20,069 bases of DNA from an archaeon (GCA_030019325.1 JASEFB010000029.1:1-20069); one strand, 5' to 3'. Shown: positions 8,113 to 15,039, counted from the stretch's first letter. Made by a program: numbers and translations. The notes: a model not told the origin generated them from the letters alone.

Positions 8113-8164
8113 ACCATTACTGTGGGGCTCTGCCCCACGACTCCGCAAGCCCTGTAAGGGCTTA
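8113..8164 (+). repeat. GC-rich double-hairpin repeat element (intergenic copy)
   Basis: Two perfect hairpins occupy the gap between two genes: GTGGGGC-TCT-GCCCCAC at 8122-8138 and AAGCCCT-GTA-AGGGCTT at 8147-8163, each with a 7-bp stem and 3-nt loop. The reverse complement of 8142-8164 matches pyrG bases 9271-9293 at 22 of 23 positions. The flank at 8113-8121 also resembles the reverse complement of 9352-9360. This is therefore a second copy, in inverse orientation, of the element inside pyrG. Confidence 0.85.
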
Positions 8165-8171
8165 ACAGGCG

Positions 8172-8813
8172 ATGAGCGAAAGGGAGATGGAAAGGATCCA
8201 GCAAAGGATATACCTGAGTAGAAAGGGTTTGCATTCGATAGAGTTTGAGCATGAAGTACTGAGGATTCCCCTGAGAGCAGGTGAGGAGACGAGCTTTGAG
8301 ATGCTTATAAGCAATCATGGTGAGCCGACGCATGTGCATTTATCACTTGGCGAGGGGATAAGAGACAAGATGATGATATTGCAGGACAAGGTGTATGTAA
8401 TCGATGAGGAGAAGATAGCAGCAATTGTAAGACTGCCAAAGAGCTATACAGGGGCGGAGTTAGGTACCGGAGAGATATTCGTAAGCGCGGGGTACGGTGC
8501 AACGAGGAAGAGCTTTTCTGTGGAGATCGTAGAGGCAAAAGAGAAGGAGAAGAGAAGAGAGCGGTTGGGAAAAGAGCGGGGTAAGGAGTTGGAATTGGAG
8601 GGTGTAAAGGGGAAAGAGAAGAGGGAATTTACGTTCTCACCAGAGGAGAGAGTTATCTTATCACGCTTGACGGTATCAGCCTGTGCTGCGATTTTATTTT
8701 TTGTGTTCCTCTTCTTTATTATTCCTCTCTTTAGCAATTCACCAGCTTATTTGTTTATCAGCGCGTTAACCGCCTCGTTGCTCTTCTTTTTTATCGTTAT
8801 TTACAACTTCTAA
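8172..8813 (+). CDS. DUF7524-like protein with C-terminal membrane hairpin
   Basis: The 213-residue protein has a beta-rich N-terminal domain (about residues 15-120: LHSIEFEHEVLRIPL, FEMLISNHGEPTHVHLSLG, IFVSAGYGATRKSFSVEIVE). It resembles what I recall of the archaeal DUF7524 family: a strand set that includes an NHGEPTHVHL block, then a GYGA block. A highly charged linker of about 40 residues follows (EKEKRRERLGKERGKELE), and then two hydrophobic helices (about 166-187 and 192-212) ending in YNF. The domain would face the cytoplasm or exterior on a membrane anchor; its role is unknown. The hairpin repeat ends seven bases before the ATG, so it probably forms the leader of this mRNA. The gene lies 68 bases upstream of pyrG and may share its transcript. 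Confidence 0.65.
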   Translation: MSEREMERIQQRIYLSRKGLHSIEFEHEVLRIPLRAGEETSFEMLISNHGEPTHVHLSLGEGIRDKMMILQDKVYVIDEEKIAAIVRLPKSYTGAELGTGEIFVSAGYGATRKSFSVEIVEAKEKEKRRERLGKERGKELELEGVKGKEKREFTFSPEERVILSRLTVSACAAILFFVFLFFIIPLFSNSPAYLFISALTASLLFFFIVIYNF

Positions 8814-8881
8814 ACCTTTTATTGGAGAGGAACGTTTACAAAAGAACAAAGAGAGAAAGAACTGGGGATAGAGACTGAGGA

Positions 8882-10555
8882 ATGAAATATATAGTCGTGA
8901 CCGGGGGCGTGATGAGCGGGCTTGGAAAAGGTATCACAATGGCCTCCATCGGGAGGTTGTTGAAGAACCGGGGCTATAAGATTGTGCCGATAAAAATTGA
9001 CCCGTACATAAACATAGATGCCGGGACGATGAACCCGTATCAGCATGGTGAGGTCTACGTTTTAGGGGATGGTGCGGAGGTCGACCTCGATTTGGGGCAT
9101 TATGAACGGTTTATGGATGTGGAGCTGGGGCGAGAGCATAATATAACCACCGGCGTTATTTATGCCGCGGTGATAGACCGCGAACGGAAGGGTGATTATC
9201 TGGGGCAGACGGTGCAGATAATCCCTCACGTGACGAATGAAATCAAGGCACGGATAAGGGAGGTTGCGGCTAAGCCCTTACAGGGCTTGCGGGTAAGCCC
9301 CTCCGGGGCTTGCGGGGGCACGGGCAGAGCCCGTGATGGGGCGGAGCCCCACAATAGTGGCGCGGATATCTGTCTGGTGGAGATCGGCGGCACGGTTGGC
9401 GATATAGAGAGCATGCCGTTCTTGGAAGCGGTCAGGCAGATGCAGCGCGAGGAGGAGGAAGATGATTTTCTTTTCGTTCACGTTACGCTGGTGCCGTTTA
9501 CCGCATTGAACGAGCAGAAGACGAAGCCGACACAGCATTCGGTGAAGGCACTCCGTGAATTAGGGCTCCAACCTGATGTTATTGTATGCCGCAGTAAAAA
9601 ACCGCTCAAGGAGGATGTGAAGGAGAAGATAGCGATGTTCTGTAATGTGAGGAGGGAAGCAGTGATTAGCGCGCCGGATACCGGTGATATCTACGAGGTG
9701 CCACTCCTGCTCGAGCACGAGGGTATTGTTGAGTATGTAATGGACAAGCTGCGCTTGACGCCGCTCACGGAAGATCGCGAATGGGCGCAGATGGTAGAGC
9801 GGCGGAAAGAATCGTTGCAGGGTAGAAAGATACGGGTCGCAATCGTGGGTAAATATGCAGAGTTAGAGGATTCGTACTTGAGCATAAAAGAGGCGATAAA
9901 GCATGCGGCTGTGGCGTTAGGCTGTAACGTCGAGCTGAAGTGGCTTGAAGCGGAGGATCTGGAGGGTGTTGACGGGTTAGATCCGTTCTTTAAGGATGTG
10001 CAGGGCATACTCGTCCCTGGCGGGTTTGGTATAAGAGGTACGGAAGGGAAGATCAATGCAATCGCGTATGCACGTGAGCATAAGATTCCATTTTTGGGCT
10101 TGTGCTTTGGATTCCAGTTAGCGGTAATAGAGGCGGCGAGGAACATCGCGCACCTTCAGGATGCGCATAGTACTGAACATTGTGCAACGCCGCATCCCGT
10201 AATCGACCTGTTGGAGGAGCAGCAAGGCGTAGAGGATATGGGTGGGACGATGCGGTTAGGCGATTACGAGGTGTTTATACGCAAAGATACGTTAGCAGCG
10301 CGGATATATGGTAAACGGAAGATAGTAGAGCGACACAGGCACCGGTATGAGGTCAATCCAGCGTATATTGAGCAGATAGAGCGAGAAGGAGTGATTTTCT
10401 CAGGCACGGATAGGAGTGGTACGAGGATGGAGATTATGGAAATAGAGGGGCACCCGTTCTTCTTTGCCACGCAGTTCCATCCGGAATTCAAGTCGAGACC
10501 GAACAAGCCGGCACCACCGTTTAAGGCGTTTGTGGAGGCGTGTTTGCGGCAATAA
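8882..10555 (+). CDS. pyrG: CTP synthase (glutamine-hydrolysing), with an in-frame repeat insertion
   Basis: PyrG makes CTP from UTP, ATP and glutamine. The N-terminal synthase domain begins MKYIVVTGGVMSGLGKGI (phosphate-binding loop) and has KIDPYINIDAGTMNPYQHGEVYVL and EIGGTVGDIESMPFLEA. The C-terminal amidotransferase domain has GILVPGGFGIRG, the nucleophile Cys408 in GLCFGFQ, and the His533/Glu535 pair in FHPEF. Between ARIREVAA and GADICLVEIGG, where relatives have only a few residues, lies an extra stretch of about 28 residues (131-158) encoded by the hairpin repeat. This raises the length to 557 residues, against 545 in E. coli. The segment precedes the EIGGTVGD strand, so it probably forms a surface loop and the enzyme stays active. 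The start has GAGG a few bases upstream. The last 200 bases recur at 10998-11198. Confidence 0.95.
   Translation: MKYIVVTGGVMSGLGKGITMASIGRLLKNRGYKIVPIKIDPYINIDAGTMNPYQHGEVYVLGDGAEVDLDLGHYERFMDVELGREHNITTGVIYAAVIDRERKGDYLGQTVQIIPHVTNEIKARIREVAAKPLQGLRVSPSGACGGTGRARDGAEPHNSGADICLVEIGGTVGDIESMPFLEAVRQMQREEEEDDFLFVHVTLVPFTALNEQKTKPTQHSVKALRELGLQPDVIVCRSKKPLKEDVKEKIAMFCNVRREAVISAPDTGDIYEVPLLLEHEGIVEYVMDKLRLTPLTEDREWAQMVERRKESLQGRKIRVAIVGKYAELEDSYLSIKEAIKHAAVALGCNVELKWLEAEDLEGVDGLDPFFKDVQGILVPGGFGIRGTEGKINAIAYAREHKIPFLGLCFGFQLAVIEAARNIAHLQDAHSTEHCATPHPVIDLLEEQQGVEDMGGTMRLGDYEVFIRKDTLAARIYGKRKIVERHRHRYEVNPAYIEQIEREGVIFSGTDRSGTRMEIMEIEGHPFFFATQFHPEFKSRPNKPAPPFKAFVEACLRQ
9271..9360 (+). repeat. Four-hairpin palindromic element inserted in frame in pyrG
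   Basis: Four consecutive hairpins with 3-nt loops: AAGCCCT-TAC-AGGGCTT (9272-9288), AAGCCCC-TCC-GGGGCTT (9295-9311), CACGGGC-AGA-GCCCGTG (9319-9335) and TGGGGC-GGA-GCCCCA (9337-9351). The first two sit in tandem 23-base units (9271-9293, 9294-9316) that differ at three positions, two of which form a compensatory T-A to C-G stem pair. About 84 bases (28 codons) appear inserted with the frame kept. It reads as Lys-Pro-Leu-Gln through a Gly/Arg/Pro-rich stretch. The element is the inverse-orientation relative of 8113-8164. Confidence 0.85.
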
Positions 10556-10736
10556 TGCTACTCAACTTCGGAATGGGACCTCTTTTTAGCTGCTACCTTT
10601 CTCTGACCCTTCTCTTTTACTTTCAGTTCGAAGAAAAAGAGAAATTGTGCTAATAAACAAGATAGGCCTTTTGTTCAATTGTTGGGGTCTAACGAATCTC
10701 TCAGGCTTTTTAGATTCCGCTCCACACGGCATTATC

Positions 10737-10946
10737 TTATGCTACCGTAGGCATTTCTACCTTTAGATAAGATAACTCCTCTACCGGGAAACGACCTTTG
10801 ATTCCTAGTACTTCTATGCCTACAACTTTACCTTCTTTATCATAATCGATGATTATACCCGGCGCTATTTCTTCGCTATTTTCTATGGGATCTTCACATA
10901 ATCTAAAGTAAAGAGCATCGCTTTCCATATCCACTTTAACTCTCAT
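10737..10946 (-). CDS. DUF2283 domain protein (orphan antitoxin-like)
   Basis: The 69-residue product fits DUF2283: it begins with a strand pair (MRVKVDMESDALYFRL) and continues APGIIIDYDKEGKVVGIEVLGI, the family's typical double-psi-like core. DUF2283 genes are often paired with a DUF4258 gene in putative toxin-antitoxin modules, where this protein would be the antitoxin; no DUF4258 gene is adjacent here. The start has AGAGG eight bases upstream. The gene lies, in opposite orientation, between the true pyrG 3' end and the second pyrG 3' end, so it probably arrived with the event that created that duplication. The 181 bases between pyrG and this gene hold nothing I recognise. Confidence 0.75.
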   Translation of the reverse strand: MRVKVDMESDALYFRLCEDPIENSEEIAPGIIIDYDKEGKVVGIEVLGIKGRFPVEELSYLKVEMPTVA

Positions 10947-10997
10947 TTTTTAGCCTCTTATTATAATATGTGGTTATTACTAATTTTAACGAGTGAG

Positions 10998-11198
10998 AAT
11001 CCAGCGTATATAGAGCAGATAGAGAAAGAGGGAGTGATTTTCTCAGGCACGGACAGGAGTGGTACGAGGATGGAAATCTTAGAGATAGAGGGGCATCCGT
11101 TCTTTTTCGCCACGCAGTTCCATCCTGAATTCAAGTCGAGACCGAACAAGCCGTCACCACCGTTTAAGGCGTTTCTGGAGGAGTATTTGCGGCAATAA
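10998..11198 (+). pseudogene. pyrG: Second, diverged 3' end of pyrG (66 codons, no start)
   Basis: From NPAYIEQIE to the stop this segment repeats the last 66 codons of pyrG, including FHPEFKSRP, with about 19 differences in 201 bases. It begins abruptly; the frame upstream adds only ten unrelated residues (MWLLLILTSE), so no complete glutaminase domain exists. At least ten differences are synonymous third-position changes (gaa/gag, ttc/ttt, ccg/cct and others). The amino-acid changes are mostly conservative (Arg/Lys, Met/Leu, Val/Leu, Ala/Ser), with Ala/Glu and Cys/Tyr near the end. It is therefore a leftover of a pyrG that evolved under selection, either the original 3' end or one brought in from a relative. 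Confidence 0.9.
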
Positions 11199-11214
11199 GC
11201 GTTTGGGTATCAGT

Positions 11215-12261
11215 CTACGAACGTTCTTTATAAAAAAGAGCTTCGAGATCAGAAAGTGACTTGTTCAGTTCAGGAAATACAGCATCATTACGATGCTTTT
11301 TTAACAAGGACTTTGCATAAAAATCTTCAATTTCATGCTTTAAAGCATTGAGTTCTTTATATTTAACCCATCTTTTAAAAGACTCATCATCACAAATAAC
11401 TCCTTGAACGCCCAGAAAATACCGTTCACATATCTCAATAGGATTTTTATGAATGTTGAAGATGTTATCACCAATTAATGTTTTCGCGCACCCTTCTGTA
11501 TCATCATTACCGATAACACCGAGAACCGGTGCATTAGCCTTTTCAGATAATGCTTGAAAAACATTTAGAAAATCGTATTTGTTTAGCTCTGTAGAAAATC
11601 CAAAAATCCAATATATACCAATACTACCAAACAAATCCCAAATCCCAATACTACCAGTTTTGTACCTTATTTTTGCTAATCCTTTCTTTTTGGGATTTGG
11701 AAATTGGGATTTACTTGGGATTTGGTAGTATTTGACATTGGGATTTATTGTCCAGCTATACAAATACAGAAAATCAATCTCTGGGAAGGTGTCACGTTGG
11801 TTATCCAGCTTGAATACGATTATTTTGCGCCCATCAATGTCCATCACTCTACCTAACTCAATGCCTACCTTTAGTTTATATTTTATAGCATCGGACTGAC
11901 CATCACTTGGTTTGAAACGTGATCCCACAATATCCCGAAATATCCATGATCCAATTTCGCATTTCTGGGTATTTATCTCGAAAATGGCTAATTCTTTTAG
12001 TTCGTCTTCTGACATTACATTTGGGCATTGGGAAAAAGCGTAATAAAAAATTTCTGCCCCACACTTAGATATATATGATTTATTGCTGTCTTCATGTCTA
12101 TGTAATATTTGTTTTATAGTCTTAAGAAAGAAACTGTTATCAAACCGGTCTAAATCATCTCCTGCATAAACTACTGCATCTACATTATCTATGTCCTTAA
12201 TTATCTCAAACAAAACATCAATAGGCTGAACCCGCCAATCTGAAAATGCCACTATTCTCAT
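11215..12261 (-). CDS. Calcineurin-like metallophosphoesterase, divergent, with internal repeat-derived insertion
   Basis: The N-terminus MRIVAFSDWR supplies the first metal motif (Asp8; the usual D-x-H is D-W-R). AVVYAGDDLDRF gives the second (GDxxDR, Gly34-Arg39), and APVLGVIGNDDTEG gives the third (GNDD in place of GNHD, around Asn252). No final GHTH-type motif is visible, so activity is uncertain. Between residues about 171 and 220 the sequence becomes low-complexity and repetitive (YYQIPSKSQFPNP, GSIGIWDLFGSIGIYW) because an AT-rich inverted repeat has been inserted there in frame. The 348-residue length is inflated by roughly 50 residues. No partner is evident: downstream is the displaced pyrG 3' end and upstream the hicA remnant. 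Codon use and AT content differ from the neighbouring core genes, suggesting accessory DNA. Confidence 0.68.
   Translation of the reverse strand: MRIVAFSDWRVQPIDVLFEIIKDIDNVDAVVYAGDDLDRFDNSFFLKTIKQILHRHEDSNKSYISKCGAEIFYYAFSQCPNVMSEDELKELAIFEINTQKCEIGSWIFRDIVGSRFKPSDGQSDAIKYKLKVGIELGRVMDIDGRKIIVFKLDNQRDTFPEIDFLYLYSWTINPNVKYYQIPSKSQFPNPKKKGLAKIRYKTGSIGIWDLFGSIGIYWIFGFSTELNKYDFLNVFQALSEKANAPVLGVIGNDDTEGCAKTLIGDNIFNIHKNPIEICERYFLGVQGVICDDESFKRWVKYKELNALKHEIEDFYAKSLLKKHRNDAVFPELNKSLSDLEALFYKERS
11605..11750. repeat. AT-rich inverted repeat of TGGGATT words inside the phosphoesterase gene
   Basis: AATACTACCAAA at 11620-11631 is a perfect inverted match to TTTGGTAGTATT at 11721-11732. Inside and beside these arms lie at least six copies of TGGGATT/AATCCCA (two on the left, four on the right), giving a long imperfect hairpin of about 110-145 bases. 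The left side also carries a second CCAATACTACCA copy (11646-11655). The repeat stays open in the minus-strand frame of the gene. Its outer limits are approximate. Confidence 0.7.
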
Positions 12262-12291
12262 GATCTCTCATCTAGTATATTTTAACTTTTA

Positions 12292-12310
12292 TTTGTTACT
12301 AAATAACAAA
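12292..12310. terminator. AT-rich hairpin upstream of the phosphoesterase gene
   Basis: TTTGTTA-CTAAA-... pairs with TAACAAA (12292-12298 with 12304-12310; 7-bp stem, 5-nt loop). It lies 30 bases upstream of the phosphoesterase start and beyond the hicA remnant, so it could end the hicBA transcript or be an operator. The remaining sequence of 12311-12428 holds no gene I recognise beyond possible shifted-frame hicA debris. Confidence 0.3.
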
Positions 12311-12428
12311 ATTTTCATATAAATATTCGGGCCAGGTTAATCTAAACATTTCAGAAGCTCGTATAAAATGGATAATTCCCAAAGTGGTGTTGATGAAGCG
12401 AAATGAGTGCGATGAGAAACGCCATATG

Positions 12429-12500
12429 TCAGGTTGGCCCGTGACGGTACAAATAGCAGCCAGCATCTACTAATTCCCTGACGAGATCGCTCCGTTTCAC
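12429..12500 (-). pseudogene. hicA: hicA toxin remnant (N-terminal 23 codons, then stop)
   Basis: Directly after hicB, with a GTGA stop/start overlap, a frame reads V-KRSDLVRELVDAGCYLYRHG, the standard HicA opening (helix, then a strand leading to the RHG block whose His is part of the RNA-cleaving site). It stops at TGA (12429-12431) two codons after that block. In the +1 frame the next residues are DIW, resembling the usual NHDIY continuation, so a small indel near 12430 probably killed the gene. Beyond that the HicA sequence (PVPRH region) is not recognisable. Active HicA is a small dsRBD-like mRNA interferase; this copy should be inactive. Confidence 0.7.
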
Positions 12501-12700
12501 ACTTCTATCTCTATTTCTTTCGTTTGTGCCACAGCCCGATACGAATCTTCACTCTCCGTCATCAAGCGGTATGCATCACGGATGTTCTCTTCCAACTCTT
12601 CCAACGTCTCTCCCTGGCTAAATACTCCAGGAACTTCTTTCAATCGCCCAACGTACCAGTCCTCATCAATCCAATATTCCAGGGTAAAATGCCGCAACAT
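12497..12700 (-). CDS. hicB: HicB-family antitoxin, toxin partner broken
   Basis: The 67-residue product is the short HicB N-terminal fold: FTLEYWIDEDWYVGRLKEVPGVFSQGETLEELEENIRDAYRLM, with the VPGVFSQGETLEEL segment as the family signature. The C-terminal DNA-binding domain found in longer HicB proteins is absent. HicB normally neutralises the HicA ribonuclease. GGGGAAA lies about five bases upstream of the ATG and a TATA-like TTTATAAA just before it. The stop overlaps the GTG of the hicA remnant, the classic coupled arrangement, here in hicB-hicA order. Confidence 0.85.
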   Translation of the reverse strand: MLRHFTLEYWIDEDWYVGRLKEVPGVFSQGETLEELEENIRDAYRLMTESEDSYRAVAQTKEIEIEV

Positions 12701-12757
12701 AGTTGTTTCCCCTTTATAAATTAGTTTAACATTCCAGTAGTTCTTAAATCTTTTATC

Positions 12758-12777
12758 GTTAGGCGCGGTTACCTAAC
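12758..12777. promoter_or_regulatory. Inverted repeat just upstream of the DNA ligase start
   Basis: GTTAGG (12758-12763) and CCTAAC (12772-12777) form a 6-bp inverted repeat ending three bases before the ATG. An AT-rich stretch near 12744-12756 (ttaaatctttta) could be the TATA box, placing the start of transcription within this repeat. It may be an operator or a leader hairpin covering the start codon. Confidence 0.3.
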
Positions 12778-12780
12778 ATA

Positions 12781-14436
12781 ATGTTATTACAAGACCTCAC
12801 CGAGGTTTACGAACAAGTCCGAGGGACATCGAGTAAACTGGAGAAGGTAGCTCTTGTTTCAGAGCTGCTGAGAAAGACGCCTTCGGAGACGTTACCTTTG
12901 GTCTGTTACCTACTCAGAGGCAGGGTATTTCCAGAATACTCGGCACAGGAACTGCGACTGGGCTGGTCGAGCATTAGGGCTGCAATTCGGGCAGTGACCA
13001 CCGTAACCAACGAGGATTTAACCGCTGCGTATAACAAATTCGGCGACCTTGGGTCCGCCGTTGAGTTAATCTTCGAGGAAAAACCGAAGATCTCCATTTC
13101 ATTCGTTTCAGAGCCCCTCACCGTTGAAGAGTGCTACACTGCTCTGGTGAAGATCGCAACGCTCAGTGGTAAGGATTCGGTGCGGCGTAAGAAAGCTATT
13201 TTGATAGGGTTACTGAATAAGAGTTCGCCCGTAGAGGCGAAGTTTATTGTGAAGACGATAACTGGTGAGATGCGCTATGGCTTCAAAGGGGGTTTATTAG
13301 AGGAAGCAATTGGACAAGCGTTTTCGGTAGACCTGGAAGTGCTCAGGAAAGCGTATATGGTCCGGTCAGATATCGGCGAAGTAGCACGAATCGCACAAGA
13401 GCAGCCAGAAACATTACTCTCACTTTCAATCATGCTGGGTAGACCGTTGCGACCGATGCTTGCGGAAACCGCTGATAATCTCGAAGAAGGCTTCAAGCGA
13501 TTTGATAAAGCGCTCTTTGAGTTCAAATATGATGGTGCGCGACTCAGTATTCATAAGGATAATGAAGAGGTACATATATTCACACGAGAAGCCGCAGAGG
13601 TGAGTACATCGCTTCCTGAACTTGTAGCAGATATAAAGCAGATTCCACATTCCTTTATCGTGGACTGCGAGATCATTCCCTTTGAGCATTCACCAAAAGC
13701 CTTTCAGGGGCTGATCAAGCGGCTCAGGCGGAAGCATCGAGTTGCGGAATTTGTACGAAAGATCCCGGTGAAACTGTACGTCTTCGACCTCCTGTACCTC
13801 GATGGCACATCCCTCATCGATACACCATTGATAAACCGGCGCGAACGTTTGAAAACGGTCATTCAGCCTACCGAGCAGATAGAAATAGCGCGATGTATCG
13901 TGACAAAAAGTGGTGCAGAAGCGCGGATTATGTTCCAAGAATCTTTAGACCTCGGATTTGAGGGCCTGATGATAAAGAACCCGCACTCGCTCTACACGCC
14001 AGGGAAACGAGGTTTTGAATGGTTGAAGCTGAAATCCGAGGCAGAAACGCTGGATCTGGTCGTCGTAGTGGTCGAATATGGACATGGGAAACGGGCGAAT
14101 CTGCTCTCTGATTATACCTTTGCGGTAAGGGACCGAGAAGGAAATCTCGCTCCGATAGCAAAGGCATATTGTGGTTTAAAAGATCCCGAAATCGAGGAAA
14201 TGACGCAGTACTTCAAGGGCATTGCACGCGAACAACATGGAAGGACCTTTTTGGTAGAGCCAAACGTTGTGGTCGAGGTAAAATTTGGCGAGATCCAGAA
14301 AAGTTCGTTATATGATGGGGGCTACGCACTCCGATTTCCACGTATCAAGCGGATACGCTGGGACCTCTCAGTGGATGAGATCGATTCGATAGAAACGGTT
14401 GAGAAAATATTCCAGCGACAAAAGAGAAGCTCGTAG
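12781..14436 (+). CDS. lig: ATP-dependent DNA ligase, archaeal type
   Basis: This is the replicative DNA ligase that seals nicks during replication and repair. The 551 residues follow the archaeal LigB layout: an N-terminal DNA-binding domain (about 1-215, with SGKDSVRRKKAILIGLL and MRYGFKGGLLEEAIGQAF), an adenylation domain (about 215-420) and an OB-fold domain to the C-terminus. Motif I is FEFKYDGARLSIHK, with Lys249 as the AMP acceptor. Motif III is around FIVDCEIIPF, motif IV is FEGLMIKNP and motif V is WLKLKSE. The C-terminal VVEVKFGEIQKS and ALRFPRIKRIRWD blocks are standard. The ATG at 12781 begins the usual MLLQDLTEVYEQV, close to the inverted repeat, so the transcript probably has a very short leader. 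It converges with the GNAT gene. Confidence 0.95.
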   Translation: MLLQDLTEVYEQVRGTSSKLEKVALVSELLRKTPSETLPLVCYLLRGRVFPEYSAQELRLGWSSIRAAIRAVTTVTNEDLTAAYNKFGDLGSAVELIFEEKPKISISFVSEPLTVEECYTALVKIATLSGKDSVRRKKAILIGLLNKSSPVEAKFIVKTITGEMRYGFKGGLLEEAIGQAFSVDLEVLRKAYMVRSDIGEVARIAQEQPETLLSLSIMLGRPLRPMLAETADNLEEGFKRFDKALFEFKYDGARLSIHKDNEEVHIFTREAAEVSTSLPELVADIKQIPHSFIVDCEIIPFEHSPKAFQGLIKRLRRKHRVAEFVRKIPVKLYVFDLLYLDGTSLIDTPLINRRERLKTVIQPTEQIEIARCIVTKSGAEARIMFQESLDLGFEGLMIKNPHSLYTPGKRGFEWLKLKSEAETLDLVVVVVEYGHGKRANLLSDYTFAVRDREGNLAPIAKAYCGLKDPEIEEMTQYFKGIAREQHGRTFLVEPNVVVEVKFGEIQKSSLYDGGYALRFPRIKRIRWDLSVDEIDSIETVEKIFQRQKRSS

Positions 14437-14446
14437 CTTTTTTTAA

Positions 14447-14464
14447 GTGAATATCTCTATTCAC
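14447..14464. terminator. Hairpin between convergent ligase and GNAT genes
   Basis: GTGAATA-TCTC-TATTCAC is a perfect 7-bp stem with a 4-nt loop, in the 48 bases between the two convergent stops. It is preceded by a run of T on the plus strand (14438-14444). A bidirectional terminator is plausible. Confidence 0.45.
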
Positions 14465-14484
14465 GTGATTTGTGAAGATTGACT

Positions 14485-14973
14485 CTATACACGTTTAAAC
14501 CTTAGCACGACGGAGGTTTCCACCTGCCGCTCTGGAATGTTCCAGTATCTCCGGAGGAGTCTATCCTTCTCCTCAGGCGATACCAAGGTGAACCCATAGT
14601 TCTCGTAGAACCGAATAGCCCAGGTTGCATCTGCCCACGTTCCCACTAAAATCTCAGGCGTTTTCGCACGGTGCATCAAATGCTCGAGCAGCCTCCTTCC
14701 AATCCCTCTTCCCTGGTATTCTGTGCGTACATACGAATGTCTGATCAATGTGGTATCCTCAACTGGTTGAATTCCCATAACGCCGAGTAACCTATCAGCC
14801 TCTTCCCACCCGAAGAAACTAACGCCCGCTTCAAGTTCTCCCTTGAGTTCCTCAGCCGACATGTACGGCTCTTTCCACCGGTCAGCCGGGATTATGCCTT
14901 TGTAAGCTCGTGCACCATCATTTATAACGCTTAGTAGAGCATTGAAGTCTGAAGGTAAGATTTTGCGGATCAT
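14485..14973 (-). CDS. GNAT-family N-acetyltransferase
   Basis: The 162-residue protein has the GNAT fold: an N-terminal IRKILPSDFNALLSVINDGA, a central strand in LLGVMGIQPVEDTTLIRHSYV, and the acetyl-CoA pyrophosphate loop RTEYQGRGIGRRLLEHL (Q/R-x-x-G-x-G/A about residues 85-93). A C-terminal block follows (TWADATWAIRFYENYGFTLV), with the FYENYGF motif common to the family. It would transfer an acetyl group to an amine of a small molecule or a protein; the substrate is not evident. It stands alone, convergent with the ligase, and its upstream gap carries a TATA-like TATACATAG. Confidence 0.88.
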   Translation of the reverse strand: MIRKILPSDFNALLSVINDGARAYKGIIPADRWKEPYMSAEELKGELEAGVSFFGWEEADRLLGVMGIQPVEDTTLIRHSYVRTEYQGRGIGRRLLEHLMHRAKTPEILVGTWADATWAIRFYENYGFTLVSPEEKDRLLRRYWNIPERQVETSVVLRFKRV

Positions 14974-15039
14974 TTCTGTGGTAATATAGCTATGTATAGG
15001 TTAAAAAATGCTTCACGTGGAATTTAGTGTGAAAAAAAC

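Noticed and set aside
9271..9351. Possible CRISPR array (tandem 23-base units)
   Set aside because: The units abut without unique spacers and continue into different hairpins; they read as coding sequence.
10556..10736. Possible RNA gene or small gene between pyrG and DUF2283
   Set aside because: No stable fold, reading frame or known motif could be seen; left as unassigned intergenic DNA of the duplicated region.
12386..12482. C/D-box guide RNA-like signals (TTGATGA near 12389, CTGA near 12478)
   Set aside because: The boxes are about 90 bases apart, no proper internal D'/C' pair is present, and the region overlaps the hicA remnant.
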